Translations under genes and position numbers: made by a program
Assembly: GCF_019903425.1 (NCBI RefSeq)
Contig: NZ_JACHUZ010000013.1
Span: forward strand, 1,772,168-1,836,167
DNA: 64,000 bases
Origin: Vreelandella halophila
GTDB lineage: Bacteria > Pseudomonadota > Gammaproteobacteria > Pseudomonadales > Oleiphilaceae
Reading direction: 5' to 3'
In this document: positions 33,571 to 42,979 of the stretch, in pieces
How the letters are laid out: each line of letters starts with the position of its first letter
Numbering within the stretch: position 1 is the stretch's first letter
Notes under the pieces: generated by a model
Seen by the model: only the letters and a program-made list of their open reading frames with translations
Databases searched by the model: none
What the model was told of the DNA's origin: nothing

Positions 33571-34532
33571 TCACCTCACAGCAACCCAGTATCCCGGTGC
33601 GGGTGGCCGGAATCGATCAGGTCACACCCTCGGTGAAGACCTTTACCCTCGAGCACGCTGAGGGCATTACCCTGCCATGTTTCTCCGGGGGCAGCCACGT
33701 GGTTGTCACCATGAAGGATGCGCAGGGGCAGGTCTGCCACCGCAATCCCTACTCACTCACCAGTCCGCCGGATGACGGCCGCTGTTACCGGATCTCGGTG
33801 CGCCGTGACGATGCGGGGCGGGGCGGCTCCCTGTTCATGCATGAGCGGCTCGGTGAGGGCGATCTCCTGGAAATATCCGCGCCCGTCAACCTGTTCCCTT
33901 TGAATGTCCTTGCCCGCCGGCATGTGCTTATTGCTGGCGGTATCGGGATAACGCCGTTTCTCGCACAGATGCACGAGCTGCGCCAGCGTGGCGTGCCCTA
34001 TGAGTTGCATTACCAGTTCAGGGATGACGATGGCGCTCCCTATCGGGATGCCATTGCTGCCCGGGAGCCCACCGCCACCTTCTACGAAAGCGATCGAGGC
34101 GAGTACCTGGATCCGCTCGCGATTCTGCGTGATCAGCCGCTGGGCACCCATGTCTACGTCTGTGGCCCTGCCGGACTGATTGAAAGGGTCAGCGATGCTG
34201 CGGCTCAGCTTGGGTGGCCGGCGCGCCATGTCCATGCCGAAGCGTTTACAGCGCCGCCTGTGGGGGAGCCGTTCACGGTGGTCTGTAACAGGAGTGAACG
34301 GGAGATCGAGGTGCCCGGTACTGCCAGTGTTCTGGAAGCGCTGGAGGGAGCAGGGCTGGAACCGCCGTGCTCCTGCCGGGGCGGTGCCTGCGGTGAATGC
34401 GAAACCAGAGTGCTCGAAGGCGATATCGAGCATTACGACCATTTCCTGTCCGACGACGTGAAAGCGGCAAACAGCCGGATGATGATCTGTGTATCCAGGG
34501 CCCGCTCACAACGCGTCGTGCTGGATCTATAG
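33567..34532 (+). CDS. Dimethylamine monooxygenase reductase subunit (FAD/NAD and 2Fe-2S)
   Basis: A 321-residue PDR/VanB-type oxidoreductase that passes electrons from NAD(P)H to the heme subunit. The flavin-binding region shows RNPYSLTSPPDDGRCYRISVRR (about 53-75), the nucleotide-binding motif is VLIAGGIGITPFLAQM, and HVYVCGPAGLIERV is the following loop. The C-terminal ferredoxin has CSCRGGACGECE (about 271-282) and a fourth cysteine in MMICVSRA, the plant-type 2Fe-2S pattern. Its ATG overlaps the upstream stop. The order and sizes match dimethylamine monooxygenase operons of Pseudomonas and Ruegeria. Confidence 0.9.
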   Translation: MITSQQPSIPVRVAGIDQVTPSVKTFTLEHAEGITLPCFSGGSHVVVTMKDAQGQVCHRNPYSLTSPPDDGRCYRISVRRDDAGRGGSLFMHERLGEGDLLEISAPVNLFPLNVLARRHVLIAGGIGITPFLAQMHELRQRGVPYELHYQFRDDDGAPYRDAIAAREPTATFYESDRGEYLDPLAILRDQPLGTHVYVCGPAGLIERVSDAAAQLGWPARHVHAEAFTAPPVGEPFTVVCNRSEREIEVPGTASVLEALEGAGLEPPCSCRGGACGECETRVLEGDIEHYDHFLSDDVKAANSRMMICVSRARSQRVVLDL

Positions 34533-34573
34533 GCCGGCGGTGCCGGCGGCGGTGAACGCTCAGGAGTCGAACC

Positions 34574-35638
34574 ATGCAAGCAGAAACAACAGTCGCAGAG
34601 CCGAATGTGAAACCCGTGGAAACCTTCCGCGATGACTTCACCTACAGCAACAGTCCGGAGGCTATACGGCGATTCCCGTTTCCGTTTCCCGAGGACAGCT
34701 ACATGTACTCGGTCAACATCGAGCCGCACAATGGCGGGCCTCCGGGTTCGGCCTACGCACCGGCTTTCGACATTGACGAGCACTATCTGTCAGAGATCGA
34801 GGAACGCCGCCGGGTGCTGGAAGAGGATCCCAGCCGCTGCACGGTGCTGCCGCACATGATGACGGCCCAGTGGGATACGCTCGAGCTTCTCATGGAGTCG
34901 CTTTCCACGGACTACCCGCAGCACTTCACACTGACCCGGGATGGCGATCGCTGGACCTGGGAGAACCGGTTGCTGGGTATCCGTGACACCTTTACGTTCG
35001 GGGATCCAGAGACCCTGCCACGGGAGCCGTTCGAGTACATCACGCGCCAGGTCCAGGGGGATTTCACCCTGCACGATCAGCGCGATGACATGCTCTACAT
35101 GGATGGCGGCATGCTCACCTGTCAGGCGGACTGGTCGCTTCAGTTCGATCTGGGCATGAACTTCCATGAGTGGCACGGGCCGGTGCCGCGAGCCCATGAA
35201 ATGGGCATCTTTGACCGCGCGCTCAAGTACCTCCTGAATCTGCAGGTGGGCCATCCCGTCCGGCGCCTGAACTGGACCATGACGGTCAACCCGCGTATGG
35301 ATACGTCGCCGGAGAACTACCACAAGTGGGGCATCGACCGGGCTCGCGTAACACCGGAGAACGTCGGCGACAAAGCTCACCTGCGCGTTGAGCTGCAGGC
35401 CCTTTATCGGTTACCGCGCAGCAACGCCGTGCTGTTCAGCATCCGCTGCTATCTCATCAGCGTGAACGAGCTCGCCACCATCCCCAAATGGGCCAAGCGC
35501 TTCCATCGTGTGCTGAAAACGCTTCCTGATGATCTGGCGGACTACAAGGGCTTTATCGACTATCGCCCTCTCGTCGTGGATTACCTGTCCCAGTTCGATG
35601 ATGGGGAAGAACTGACGCCGGGCGCAGCGCCCGGGTAG
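34574..35638 (+). CDS. Heme-dependent oxidative N-demethylase subunit (HODM alpha-like)
   Basis: A 354-residue protein of the former DUF3445 family, the catalytic part of dimethylamine-type N-demethylases. Recognisable segments are CTVLPHMMTAQWDTLELLMESL, YITRQVQGDFTLHDQRDD, MLTCQADWSLQFDLGMNFHEWHGPVP (about 180-205) and VELQALYRLPRSNAVLFSIRCYLI. The histidine in FHEWHGPVP is a candidate heme ligand. GTCG...ATG 34574 follows CAGGAG. Third gene of the monooxygenase set, 41 bases after the reductase. The product methylamine would feed the N-methylglutamate pathway encoded 6 kb downstream. Confidence 0.88.
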   Translation: MQAETTVAEPNVKPVETFRDDFTYSNSPEAIRRFPFPFPEDSYMYSVNIEPHNGGPPGSAYAPAFDIDEHYLSEIEERRRVLEEDPSRCTVLPHMMTAQWDTLELLMESLSTDYPQHFTLTRDGDRWTWENRLLGIRDTFTFGDPETLPREPFEYITRQVQGDFTLHDQRDDMLYMDGGMLTCQADWSLQFDLGMNFHEWHGPVPRAHEMGIFDRALKYLLNLQVGHPVRRLNWTMTVNPRMDTSPENYHKWGIDRARVTPENVGDKAHLRVELQALYRLPRSNAVLFSIRCYLISVNELATIPKWAKRFHRVLKTLPDDLADYKGFIDYRPLVVDYLSQFDDGEELTPGAAPG

Positions 35639-35685
35639 AGGGTGTTTACATGCCGGAGGGAGCCAGGCGCAGACACTCTTCTGGC

Positions 35686-35700
35686 TGGCCTGCAATTTGC
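35686..35700 (+). promoter_or_regulatory. Sigma-54-type promoter for the soluble chemoreceptor
   Basis: TGGCCTGCAATTTGC with GG and GC 12 bases apart, 57 bases before ATG 35757. It lies in the 118-base gap after the N-demethylase gene, so the receptor can be expressed on its own under nitrogen control. Confidence 0.7.
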
Positions 35701-35756
35701 TTTATCCCGAGTATCACAGGAAGTCGGTCTGTAATGAACCCATACAGGAGTAGGCC

Positions 35757-37625
35757 ATGCTTTTGATCCCCGGACTGGGTCAGCGCAACAAGGAAAATGG
35801 GGCGAGCCAGGAAAGCCTGCCTGAATGGCTGCATGCCCTGGAGTCCGGGGAAGTGCACAGGGCACTGGCGATTGGGGGAAGCGCCATACCGGATAATGTG
35901 CGTCATGGCCTGGAGTCGGTGCAGGCTGTGGAGCAGGCGGGCGGCTCACCACGTGCCTTGCAGCTGCTCGCAGAGCGGGCCGAGGCTCTGGTCGCTCACG
36001 CGGAACAGGGCCTTGATGTGGTTGATACCACGCTCGGTGAAATAGGGGCCCGTTCGGAGGAACAGCAGACGTTCCTGGGCCAGACGCGCGAGCAGCTTGA
36101 TGAGAGTGATCGCAACGCTGACTCGCTGCGCACCGCGATGGATCAGGAGCTACAGGAAACGCACCAGTTTTTTACTGATCGCTTCGCGACCCTGTCGGAA
36201 CGGATCGAACATCAGTCCGAGCGATCCCGGGCATTCATCAAGACGATTGATGACATCAGCCGGACCGTCCAGCTGCTGTCACTCAATGCATCCATTGAAG
36301 CGGCGCATGCCGGGGAAGCGGGCAAGGGGTTCGCGGTTGTCGCCTCGGAGATCCGGGACCTGGCCATGCGGACCCAGCAGAGTGCGCGTGAGGCGGACGA
36401 GCAGATTGACCTGACGGCTGTCTCCGAGTCCCTGTCGCAGGTTCTGAGTGATGCGGAAGCGCGCCTGGAAACACTCTCCCATCAGGTCAGCGATTCACTG
36501 GGAACTTCCCATCGTCTGCTGGGATCCATGAGCGGCTACATCGACAAGATCCAGAGCAATAACCGAATCATCAGTGAGACGGTTGCCCTGGCGGGTGATA
36601 CGACCCGTCATGCCCGGACCCGCAGTGAATGGAGTCGCACTACGCTCCGTGAGGTTGCTGGCGGTCATGCGGGAGACGACCCGCGTGAGGCTCGGAAGGC
36701 TGTCGCGAGTGTACTCCAACGGGAACGTATTACGCCGGATCCCGGCTATGATCGACTGGCTGACATCCGTGAACGCGGGGTGATCCGGATCGCGATTGAG
36801 CCGGCCTTTCTGGGGGTCTCGTTCCGTTCCTCACCGAACGAACCGCTCAAGGGCCTTGATGCGGAATGCGCGCGTGCCTTCGCCGACTGGCTCGGGGTTC
36901 GCTGTGAGTTCGTGGAGCACCCCTGGGCGCTCTGTACCCAGCTGCTGGAAGCGGGCCGCAAAAGGGGAGAGCCCGAGGCGGATGTGGCGTGGAGCGCCCT
37001 GCCGCCAGTGGCGGGATATGACCGGGCTGCTTTCTCCGAACCCTACGCCTTTCTCCCCTACGTGCTGGCCCGCCGGGCCGGTGATGAGCGCATTACCGGT
37101 CTCGCCGATCTGGAAGGGCGGGTGCTCGGGGTGATCAATGACCCCGCCGCGCTGCAGATACTGGAGCAGAAGGGACTGCGCTGGCAGGCCAATGCCGGCA
37201 AGCCGGGCGGAACGATCCGGTTGGCCAATCTTCTGGCGTACAATGACCAGAGCGTCATTCACGACAGCCTGGCCAACGGCGTGGTGGATGCGTTTGCCGT
37301 GGATCTGCCCATCTATCACTGGGTCTGCTACGGCGAGGACAGCCCCATGCGGGGGCAGCTTGAAATCCTGCCGGGTAATATTGACGATGAACTGTGGTAC
37401 TACAGCGCTGCCGTGGCCAATTCGCCGGGGAGTTACACGCTCCTCGAAAGCATCAACCGGTTTATCCGGGAGTTCCGCCAGACTCAGACCTACCAGGGCA
37501 TACTCCAGCAGTGGTTGGGCCAAGTCTACGATAATCCTGGCTGGCAGTACCCTGAAGGCGTTGTCACGGTTGCCGAGCTGGAGCGGACCCACCAGGCGCA
37601 CTGCCGCCATTTCAGTATTGATTGA
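35757..37625 (+). CDS. Soluble methyl-accepting protein fused to a C-terminal solute-binding-like domain
   Basis: A 622-residue protein with no signal peptide and no membrane segment. Residues about 85-290 form a coiled-coil methyl-accepting signalling domain whose tip reads [34 protein letters not shown] (about 170-203, given here in parts: [20 protein letters not shown]). Residues about 330-600 match the SBP_bac_3 fold: [50 protein letters not shown] periplasmic-type binding domain placed after the signalling domain in a cytoplasmic protein is unusual. It lies between the dimethylamine genes and a permease, behind its own sigma-54-type element, so an intracellular amine sensor for chemotaxis is plausible. 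Confidence 0.85.
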   Translation: MLLIPGLGQRNKENGASQESLPEWLHALESGEVHRALAIGGSAIPDNVRHGLESVQAVEQAGGSPRALQLLAERAEALVAHAEQGLDVVDTTLGEIGARSEEQQTFLGQTREQLDESDRNADSLRTAMDQELQETHQFFTDRFATLSERIEHQSERSRAFIKTIDDISRTVQLLSLNASIEAAHAGEAGKGFAVVASEIRDLAMRTQQSAREADEQIDLTAVSESLSQVLSDAEARLETLSHQVSDSLGTSHRLLGSMSGYIDKIQSNNRIISETVALAGDTTRHARTRSEWSRTTLREVAGGHAGDDPREARKAVASVLQRERITPDPGYDRLADIRERGVIRIAIEPAFLGVSFRSSPNEPLKGLDAECARAFADWLGVRCEFVEHPWALCTQLLEAGRKRGEPEADVAWSALPPVAGYDRAAFSEPYAFLPYVLARRAGDERITGLADLEGRVLGVINDPAALQILEQKGLRWQANAGKPGGTIRLANLLAYNDQSVIHDSLANGVVDAFAVDLPIYHWVCYGEDSPMRGQLEILPGNIDDELWYYSAAVANSPGSYTLLESINRFIREFRQTQTYQGILQQWLGQVYDNPGWQYPEGVVTVAELERTHQAHCRHFSID

Positions 37626-37657
37626 GCCCGCATGATGTCCAGCCGAGGTGAGTTGAC

Positions 37658-38563
37658 ATGAAAGAGGCCCGGTTGGGGAGTGTCGTTGTCGTTCTGGTGG
37701 GCTGCCTGTGGGGCACCTACTGGTTTCCGCTGCGTCAGATCAATGAAGCGGCACCACTTGGCTCCTGGGCAACGGTCTGTGCCCTGTTCTTTGCCTGTGC
37801 GCTGCTTGCGCCCTGGGTTATTCCCTCTCGCCACCGGATCCGGCGGACGGGCCTGGGTACGCTCATGGTCACGGGAGCCGGTGGTGGGGCGTTCGTTCTG
37901 TACTCGAATGGGCTTCTTTATGGCCAGGTGGCTGTCGTTATCCTGCTGTTTTACCTGACCCCGATCTGGAGCACCCTGATCGGCCGGCTGTGGTTCGGAT
38001 GGCCGATTACACCTTGGCGCGTGGGGGCCATTGTGCTGGGGTTTGTTGGGATCGCGCTGGTCATGGGCCCATCCAACGGCGGCATACCACTGCCCAGCGG
38101 CATCGGTGACTGGATGGCATTGATGTCCGGGCTTGTCTGGGCGATCTCCTCAACCGGCATCCGGACCCAGCCGGGTCTGAGTGCCGTGGAGTGTAACTTC
38201 GTGTTCTGCCTTGGTGGCCTAATTACTGCACTCCTGCTGGCATTGGCTCTCGATGGTGTGGCTATGCCTGGTATCAGTTCCGGGAATCTGGGCGGAGTCG
38301 TGGCCTGGGCGCTGTTTCTTGGCGGGGTCTGGTGGGCGTTCGCGCTGACTGCCTTTCTCTGGAGCGCCCAGCGGATGGAGCCTGCCCGTGTGGGGATCCT
38401 GCTGATGGGGGAAGTGGTGGTAGGTATGGTCTCAGCGGTCCTGCTTGCCGGGGAACACCTGGGTGGCTGGATGGTGCTGGGCGCCGTCATGGTGGTAACA
38501 GCGGCCGTGATCGAGACCTGGCCCCGTGAAGCCACCGCCCATACGGCTGCAGCCTGCCCCTGA
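37658..38563 (+). CDS. EamA/DMT-superfamily permease
   Basis: A 301-residue inner-membrane protein with about ten hydrophobic helices in two EamA repeats. The start LGSVVVVLVGCLWGTYWFPLRQ and GEVVVGMVSAVLLAGEHLGGWMVLGAVMVV near the end are typical of the family. ATG 37658 follows GAGGTGAG with 33 bases between the chemoreceptor stop and this gene, so both are likely co-transcribed. Members export or import small metabolites; a role in amine or amino-acid movement is suggested by context only. Confidence 0.85.
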   Translation: MKEARLGSVVVVLVGCLWGTYWFPLRQINEAAPLGSWATVCALFFACALLAPWVIPSRHRIRRTGLGTLMVTGAGGGAFVLYSNGLLYGQVAVVILLFYLTPIWSTLIGRLWFGWPITPWRVGAIVLGFVGIALVMGPSNGGIPLPSGIGDWMALMSGLVWAISSTGIRTQPGLSAVECNFVFCLGGLITALLLALALDGVAMPGISSGNLGGVVAWALFLGGVWWAFALTAFLWSAQRMEPARVGILLMGEVVVGMVSAVLLAGEHLGGWMVLGAVMVVTAAVIETWPREATAHTAAACP

Positions 38564-38745
38564 TCCTCCCCTCAGAGCGCACCCTGTGCACTGTCCTGAA
38601 GAGCCCAGACCCCGACACGCCCGTGATTGGGGCACGGTCAGGGCTCTGGCTGTCCTCTGCGTTCGCTCCCATCTCAGCACCTTCCCCCTCAACCCATTGA
38701 ATTCCAGGGAAGTTAAACGGGGCATCGCTTCGTTTCGACCCTGTG

Positions 38746-38760
38746 TGGCCCGCAGCTTGC
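38746..38760 (+). promoter_or_regulatory. Sigma-54-type promoter for the Amt transporter
   Basis: TGGCCCGCAGCTTGC with GG and GC 12 bases apart, 74 bases before the Amt ATG. The wider 38564-38745 gap otherwise shows only short repeats (GCACCCTGTGCAC near 38590). Confidence 0.75.
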
Positions 38761-38834
38761 ATAGGTAATAACGGGGAAGAAACATAGTTTCTTTGTAGTA
38801 AAAGAAGTGCCTGTCAACTGCGGGAGTGGAGCTG

Positions 38835-40136
38835 ATGGAAGAGCAACTGAGTCAACTGCAATCAACGGTGGAGCTGTTGAGCGCCGTCGATATGGAGATT
38901 TACTACTGGTGGTGTACCGCCATCATGTTTCTTATTCACGCCGGCTTTCTTGCCTATGAAATGGGGGCGTCACGAGTCAAGAACTCGCTGACGGCAGGGG
39001 TCAAGAATATCCTGGCACTGGCCTACCTGATTCCGGCTTTTTACTTTGTAGGTTGGTGGATCTACAACGCTTTTCCCGGAGGTTTCACGATAACGGAAGG
39101 CGCTTCGGCAGCCGCCCCCTGGAGTTCGAATATGGGGCCCAACCTATCGGACAAGGGAACCGGGGTTTTCTGGGCTGCCTTTACCCTGTTTGGTGCCACC
39201 ACGGCATCAATCCTTTCGGGGGCAGCGATTGAAAGGATCCGGCTGAGTGCCTATGTGATCCTGGCGTGCGTGCTCGGGGCCGGCGTCTGGATTCTGGGCG
39301 GCGCCTGGGGCTGGCATCCGGACGGCTGGCTGCTGACAGAGCTGGGCTATCACGACATCGGAGCCGCTGGGGTCGTTCACACCGTGGCCGGGTTCTTTGC
39401 GCTGGGTGTGCTGATCAACCTGGGTGCGCGCGTGGGCAAATACGGCCCCAATGGTGAGATCAATGATATCCGTCCGCACAACCTGCCCATGGCGTTGATT
39501 GGTCTGATGCTGATCATCGTCGGCTTCTTTGGCTTCCTGGGTGGCTGCATCATCTACAACGTGGGTAGTGACTGGACCACCATCTATGGCAACCCAACGA
39601 ACCTGTCCGCGTTTGGTTTCAATACGCTGATGGGCTTTGCCGGTGGCGTTATCGGTGCCTACGCGATCAGCCGTGAGCCTTTCTGGATGATGTCCGGCGC
39701 CCTTGCCGGGATCATTTCCGCGGCGGCGGGTCTGGATGTCTATTATCCGCCGGTTGCCTTCCTGGTTGCCTTCATCGGCGGCTGTCTCGCACCGATTGGC
39801 GGTCGCATGCTTGAAAAAGCCGGTATCGACGATGCGGTGGGCGCTATCTCGGTTCATGGTTTCGCCGGTGTCTGGAGCCTTATTGCCTCCGGGATCTTCC
39901 TGCACGGTTATCCGAATGTGGGCGATCTGCCGGACGTTACCTTCATCGGGCAGCTGATCGGTGCAGTCGTGATGATGGCGCTTGGCTTTGTTCCTGGCTA
40001 TGGGCTGTCACTTGCCATGAAATCCCTGGGAGTCCTTCGGGTACCCGAGGAGGTCGAAAAGATTGGTCTGGATGCGGTGGAAGTTCCGTCCGTGGCCTAT
40101 CCGGAATCATCCATCCCAGCCCGCGCGAACCAGTGA
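38835..40136 (+). CDS. amt: Ammonium/methylammonium transporter (Amt family, divergent)
   Basis: A 433-residue channel with about eleven membrane helices. Conserved Amt elements are AGFLAYEMGASRVKN in the first helix, GATTASILSGAAIERI, the first pore histidine in AAGVVHTVAGFFALG (near 185) and the second in GAISVHGFAGVWSLIASG (near 340). The usual FxxFF gate segment and the N-terminal signal peptide of classical AmtB are not clearly present, so this is a divergent member. ATG 38835 is preferred to a GTG three codons earlier, because GGGAG then sits eight bases upstream. Sigma-54-type control and the neighbouring methylamine genes suggest uptake of ammonium or methylammonium. A PII gene is not next to it. 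Confidence 0.9.
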   Translation: MEEQLSQLQSTVELLSAVDMEIYYWWCTAIMFLIHAGFLAYEMGASRVKNSLTAGVKNILALAYLIPAFYFVGWWIYNAFPGGFTITEGASAAAPWSSNMGPNLSDKGTGVFWAAFTLFGATTASILSGAAIERIRLSAYVILACVLGAGVWILGGAWGWHPDGWLLTELGYHDIGAAGVVHTVAGFFALGVLINLGARVGKYGPNGEINDIRPHNLPMALIGLMLIIVGFFGFLGGCIIYNVGSDWTTIYGNPTNLSAFGFNTLMGFAGGVIGAYAISREPFWMMSGALAGIISAAAGLDVYYPPVAFLVAFIGGCLAPIGGRMLEKAGIDDAVGAISVHGFAGVWSLIASGIFLHGYPNVGDLPDVTFIGQLIGAVVMMALGFVPGYGLSLAMKSLGVLRVPEEVEKIGLDAVEVPSVAYPESSIPARANQ

Positions 40137-40207
40137 GCTGGAGGATGCATGAGGGTCGCCCTGGCTGGCGACCCATCGTATCAACCTGTTAAAGAAGGAG
40201 TTGAACT

Positions 40208-40417
40208 ATGGATCCTAGTACATTTGCTGCGTGGGAAGGGGCTAATGCGGTATTCACCTTCGGGCCCGGCTCAGCTGGAATGTGGCTGTTCCTGCTGGGT
40301 GCCATTGGGATCGGGATCGGGGTTCTTGGTCGGATGATCATCCATGAGAACCAGACGTTCCGGTCCCTGGACCCGGACCTGGTGAAGGAAGGGGGAATGC
40401 GGGGCGCCAACATCTGA
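40208..40417 (+). CDS. Small single-span membrane protein next to Amt
   Basis: A 69-residue protein with one strong membrane segment, MWLFLLGAIGIGIGVLGRMI (about 25-44), then a charged tail. AAGGAG lies seven bases before ATG 40208, an excellent start. It is 71 bases after amt and before a terminator, so it is the last gene of the amt transcript. I do not recognise the family. Its position suggests an accessory or regulatory subunit of the transporter. Confidence 0.75.
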   Translation: MDPSTFAAWEGANAVFTFGPGSAGMWLFLLGAIGIGIGVLGRMIIHENQTFRSLDPDLVKEGGMRGANI

Positions 40418-40491
40418 CCCCGCAGGACCATCAACCAATCCCCGGGGAGGCTGTGTGCGAGTTGAGCGGCACAGACCTCTCGGGGGTACTC

Positions 40492-40525
40492 GAAGCCCTG
40501 GAGTTCCCAGGGCTTCTTTTGTTTT
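40492..40525 (+). terminator. Rho-independent terminator after the amt unit
   Basis: GAAGCCCTGG (40492-40501) and CCAGGGCTTC (40507-40516) form a perfect 10-bp stem with an AGTTC loop, followed by TTTTGTTTT. The rest of the gap up to 40700 shows no gene; a short open frame across it is not supported. Confidence 0.9.
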
Positions 40526-40700
40526 CGTACAGGAATACCCGCTCCGAACCATACCGCTCACTGCAGGTGAGACCCGCCCGTATTTCTTTCAGGCAACTGA
40601 TGGCTTTCACCCGGTTACAGCCCTGGATGCCGGACTCTTTCTTTACACCGCCGGCAGGGCGAAGAAGCATGCGTTTTTTTAGGTCAGTAAAAAAAGATTC

Positions 40701-40715
40701 GCACAAAGAAAGTGC
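40701..40715. promoter_or_regulatory. NtrC-type binding site
   Basis: GCAC-N7-GTGC (40701-40704 and 40712-40715) matches the core of the NtrC consensus. It lies about 110 bases upstream of the sigma-54-type -12 element at 40825, a usual enhancer distance. Confidence 0.55.
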
Positions 40716-40811
40716 AGGAGTGGTCAGGTCGGTTTCTTTCTTTGTTCCATAGATTTCTGAATCAAAAGATTTTCCCGTTTCTCTGAAGGGCGGTGTGGTG
40801 AAGCTGTGAGT

Positions 40812-40826
40812 TGGCAAGGGGATTGC
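40812..40826 (+). promoter_or_regulatory. Sigma-54-type promoter for purU-mgd-gmaS-mgs
   Basis: TGGCAAGGGGATTGC with GG (40813-40814) and GC (40825-40826) 12 bases apart; the wider context TTGGCA...TTGCAT follows the consensus except for one base. The ATG of purU is 28 bases downstream. It would drive the nine-gene methylamine operon. Confidence 0.8.
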
Positions 40827-40853
40827 ATTCTTTATATGAAACAAAGTTGATTA

Positions 40854-41726
40854 ATGAGAAACTATCATCCAATGAATCGCAGATACCGACTCATACTGTC
40901 CTGTCCCGATGATCTGGGTATCGTGGCCGCCATAACGGATGCCGTCGCCCAGCACGGTGGTTGGATTACGGAAGCCCATCAGTTTGCGGATCCGGATCAC
41001 GGCTGGTTTTTCATGCGCTACGAGGTAAGTGCCGACAGCCTGCCTTTTGATGGGGACGGGTTCAGGGAGGTGCTGGCTCCCATCGCCCGCCGGTTTTCCA
41101 TGCAGTGGCGGGTTACCGACTCGGAAAAGCGCCAGCGCGTGATCATCCTGGCCAGCCGCGAGTCCCACTGCCTTTCGGATCTGCTGTACCGGTGGCGCAG
41201 CGGCGATATGGCGTTTGATATTCCCTGTGTTGTGTCCAATCACCCGGACCTGCGCGACTTCGTGGAATGGCACGGGATCGAGTTCATCCATCTTCCTGTG
41301 GATCCGCAGGATCGGGAAGCGGCTTTCGTCGCCCTGGACGATATATTCCAGCGCAGGCAGGCGGACACCATTGTCCTCGCGCGCTATATGCAGATCCTGC
41401 CGCCCTTCCTCTGCGAGCGTTACCAGGGGCAGATCATCAATATCCATCACAGCTTTCTGCCGTCCTTTGCCGGTGCCCATCCCTACCGGCAGGCGGCAGA
41501 GCGTGGCGTGAAGCTCATCGGCGCCACCAGCCATTTCGCGACGCCCGATCTCGATGCCGGCCCGATCATTGAGCAGGACGTTGTGCGGGTTAATCACCAC
41601 AACACGGTCGCGGACATGGTCCAGCTCGGCCGGGATGTGGAGAAGACCGTACTGGCCCGGGCACTGCGTTATCAGCTCGAGGACCGGGTCCTTATCCACG
41701 GCAACAAAACCGTCATTTTCCAATAG
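40854..41726 (+). CDS. purU: Formyltetrahydrofolate deformylase
   Basis: A 290-residue enzyme that hydrolyses 10-formyl-THF to formate and THF. The N-terminal ACT domain (about 8-85: LILSCPDDLGIVAAITDAVAQHGG) is followed by the formyltransferase-fold catalytic domain. Catalytic residues lie in INIHHSFLPSFAGAHPYRQA (about 195-215) and in the aspartate of TPDLDAGPIIEQDV. It is the first gene of the N-methylglutamate operon, eight bases before mgdA. This suggests that C1 units from N-methylglutamate dehydrogenase enter the folate pool and leave as formate. An ATG six codons later (40872) is an alternative start. Confidence 0.93.
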   Translation: MRNYHPMNRRYRLILSCPDDLGIVAAITDAVAQHGGWITEAHQFADPDHGWFFMRYEVSADSLPFDGDGFREVLAPIARRFSMQWRVTDSEKRQRVIILASRESHCLSDLLYRWRSGDMAFDIPCVVSNHPDLRDFVEWHGIEFIHLPVDPQDREAAFVALDDIFQRRQADTIVLARYMQILPPFLCERYQGQIINIHHSFLPSFAGAHPYRQAAERGVKLIGATSHFATPDLDAGPIIEQDVVRVNHHNTVADMVQLGRDVEKTVLARALRYQLEDRVLIHGNKTVIFQ

Positions 41727-41733
41727 GTGTGCT

Positions 41734-42975
41734 ATGTCATTGCATCTGCTGAAACTGGGACTGAAAGGGACGGACGATGAACCACGGTTCTTCCCTCAGC
41801 CCGGCGAGCTTAAGTCTCACTACGATGTGGTCATCATCGGCGGCGGCGGCCACGGCCTGGCCTGCGCCTACTACCTGGCGCGGGATCACGGCATCCGCAA
41901 TGTCGCTGTTCTTGAGCAGGGTTATCTGGGCGGCGGTAATACGGGGCGGAACACGACCATCGTGCGCTCCAACTACCTGACGCCCGAGGGGGTCCGTTTC
42001 TACGATGCCAGCCTGCGGTTGTTCCAGGACCTTTCCGAGGACCTGGACATCAACCTGTTCTACTCCACACGCGGCCATTACACCCTGGCACATTCCGATG
42101 ACGCCATGCGCACCATGCGCTGGCGTGCGGAGGTCAACCGGCACCAGGGCGTGGAAAGCCATGTGGTCGATCGCGACTATGTGACGCAGGCAATCCCGGG
42201 CCTGGATCCGGATTGCGGTGGCTCGCAGCCAGTGATGGGGGCCCTTTATCACGCCCCGGGGGCAGTGGCACGCCATGACGCGGTTGCCTGGGGCTATGGT
42301 CGTGCCGCCGCGGCGCGTGGCGTGGAGCTCCACCAGAAAACCCGGGTCACTGGCATCCAGCAGTCCGGGGGGCGGGTGCGTGGCGTTACCACCGACCGGG
42401 GCACGATTGAGTGCGACTCGGTGATTTCAATGGTGGCGGGATCAACGCCCATCATCACCGACATGGTTGGGCTGCCCACGCCGATTGAGATTTTCCCCCT
42501 GCAGGCCTGTGTTACGGAGCCGGTTAAACCCTTTCTCAACACCATCGTGGTGTCCGGAAGCCTCCACCTCTATCTCAGCCAGTCCTCGCGGGGCGAGCTG
42601 GTCATGGGTGCGGCGGTGGATCCCTTCGTGCTTCATTCAACCCGTTCCACATTCGGGTTCGTTGAGGGGCTGGCGGACAACATCGTCGACCTGATGCCGT
42701 TTACCTCCCGGCTGCGAGTGGTCCGCCAGTGGGCCGGCATGAGCGATCTTACGCCGGATTTCGCGCCGATCATGGGAACCACGCCGCTGTCTGGCTTCTA
42801 TCTGGACGCCGGCTGGGGTACTTGGGGTTTCAAGGCGACTCCCATCAGCGGCAAGACCATGGCGGAGACCGTGGCCACCGGCCGTAACCATGAGCTGATC
42901 GAACCTTTCCGTTACTCCCGTTTCCGCGACTTTGAACTGGTCGGGGAAAAGGGAGCCGCTTCAGTGGGGCATTGA
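41734..42975 (+). CDS. mgdA: N-methylglutamate dehydrogenase subunit A (sarcosine oxidase beta-like)
   Basis: A 413-residue FAD-dependent subunit that oxidises N-methylglutamate. The dinucleotide motif is DVVIIGGGGHGLACAYYLARD (about 30-50), followed by GYLGGGNTGRNTTIVRSNYL, where the covalent-flavin region of the sarcosine oxidase beta family lies. The end has SDLTPDFAPIMG and YLDAGWGTWGFKATPISGK. It is followed by mgdB with a five-base gap. Identity as mgdA rather than soxB rests on the neighbouring gmaS and mgsABC genes. Confidence 0.9.
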   Translation: MSLHLLKLGLKGTDDEPRFFPQPGELKSHYDVVIIGGGGHGLACAYYLARDHGIRNVAVLEQGYLGGGNTGRNTTIVRSNYLTPEGVRFYDASLRLFQDLSEDLDINLFYSTRGHYTLAHSDDAMRTMRWRAEVNRHQGVESHVVDRDYVTQAIPGLDPDCGGSQPVMGALYHAPGAVARHDAVAWGYGRAAAARGVELHQKTRVTGIQQSGGRVRGVTTDRGTIECDSVISMVAGSTPIITDMVGLPTPIEIFPLQACVTEPVKPFLNTIVVSGSLHLYLSQSSRGELVMGAAVDPFVLHSTRSTFGFVEGLADNIVDLMPFTSRLRVVRQWAGMSDLTPDFAPIMGTTPLSGFYLDAGWGTWGFKATPISGKTMAETVATGRNHELIEPFRYSRFRDFELVGEKGAASVGH

Positions 42976-42979
42976 CGCT

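Noticed and set aside
40453-40752. Open frame after the amt unit
   Set aside because: It runs through a strong Rho-independent terminator and an NtrC-type site and has no ribosome site.
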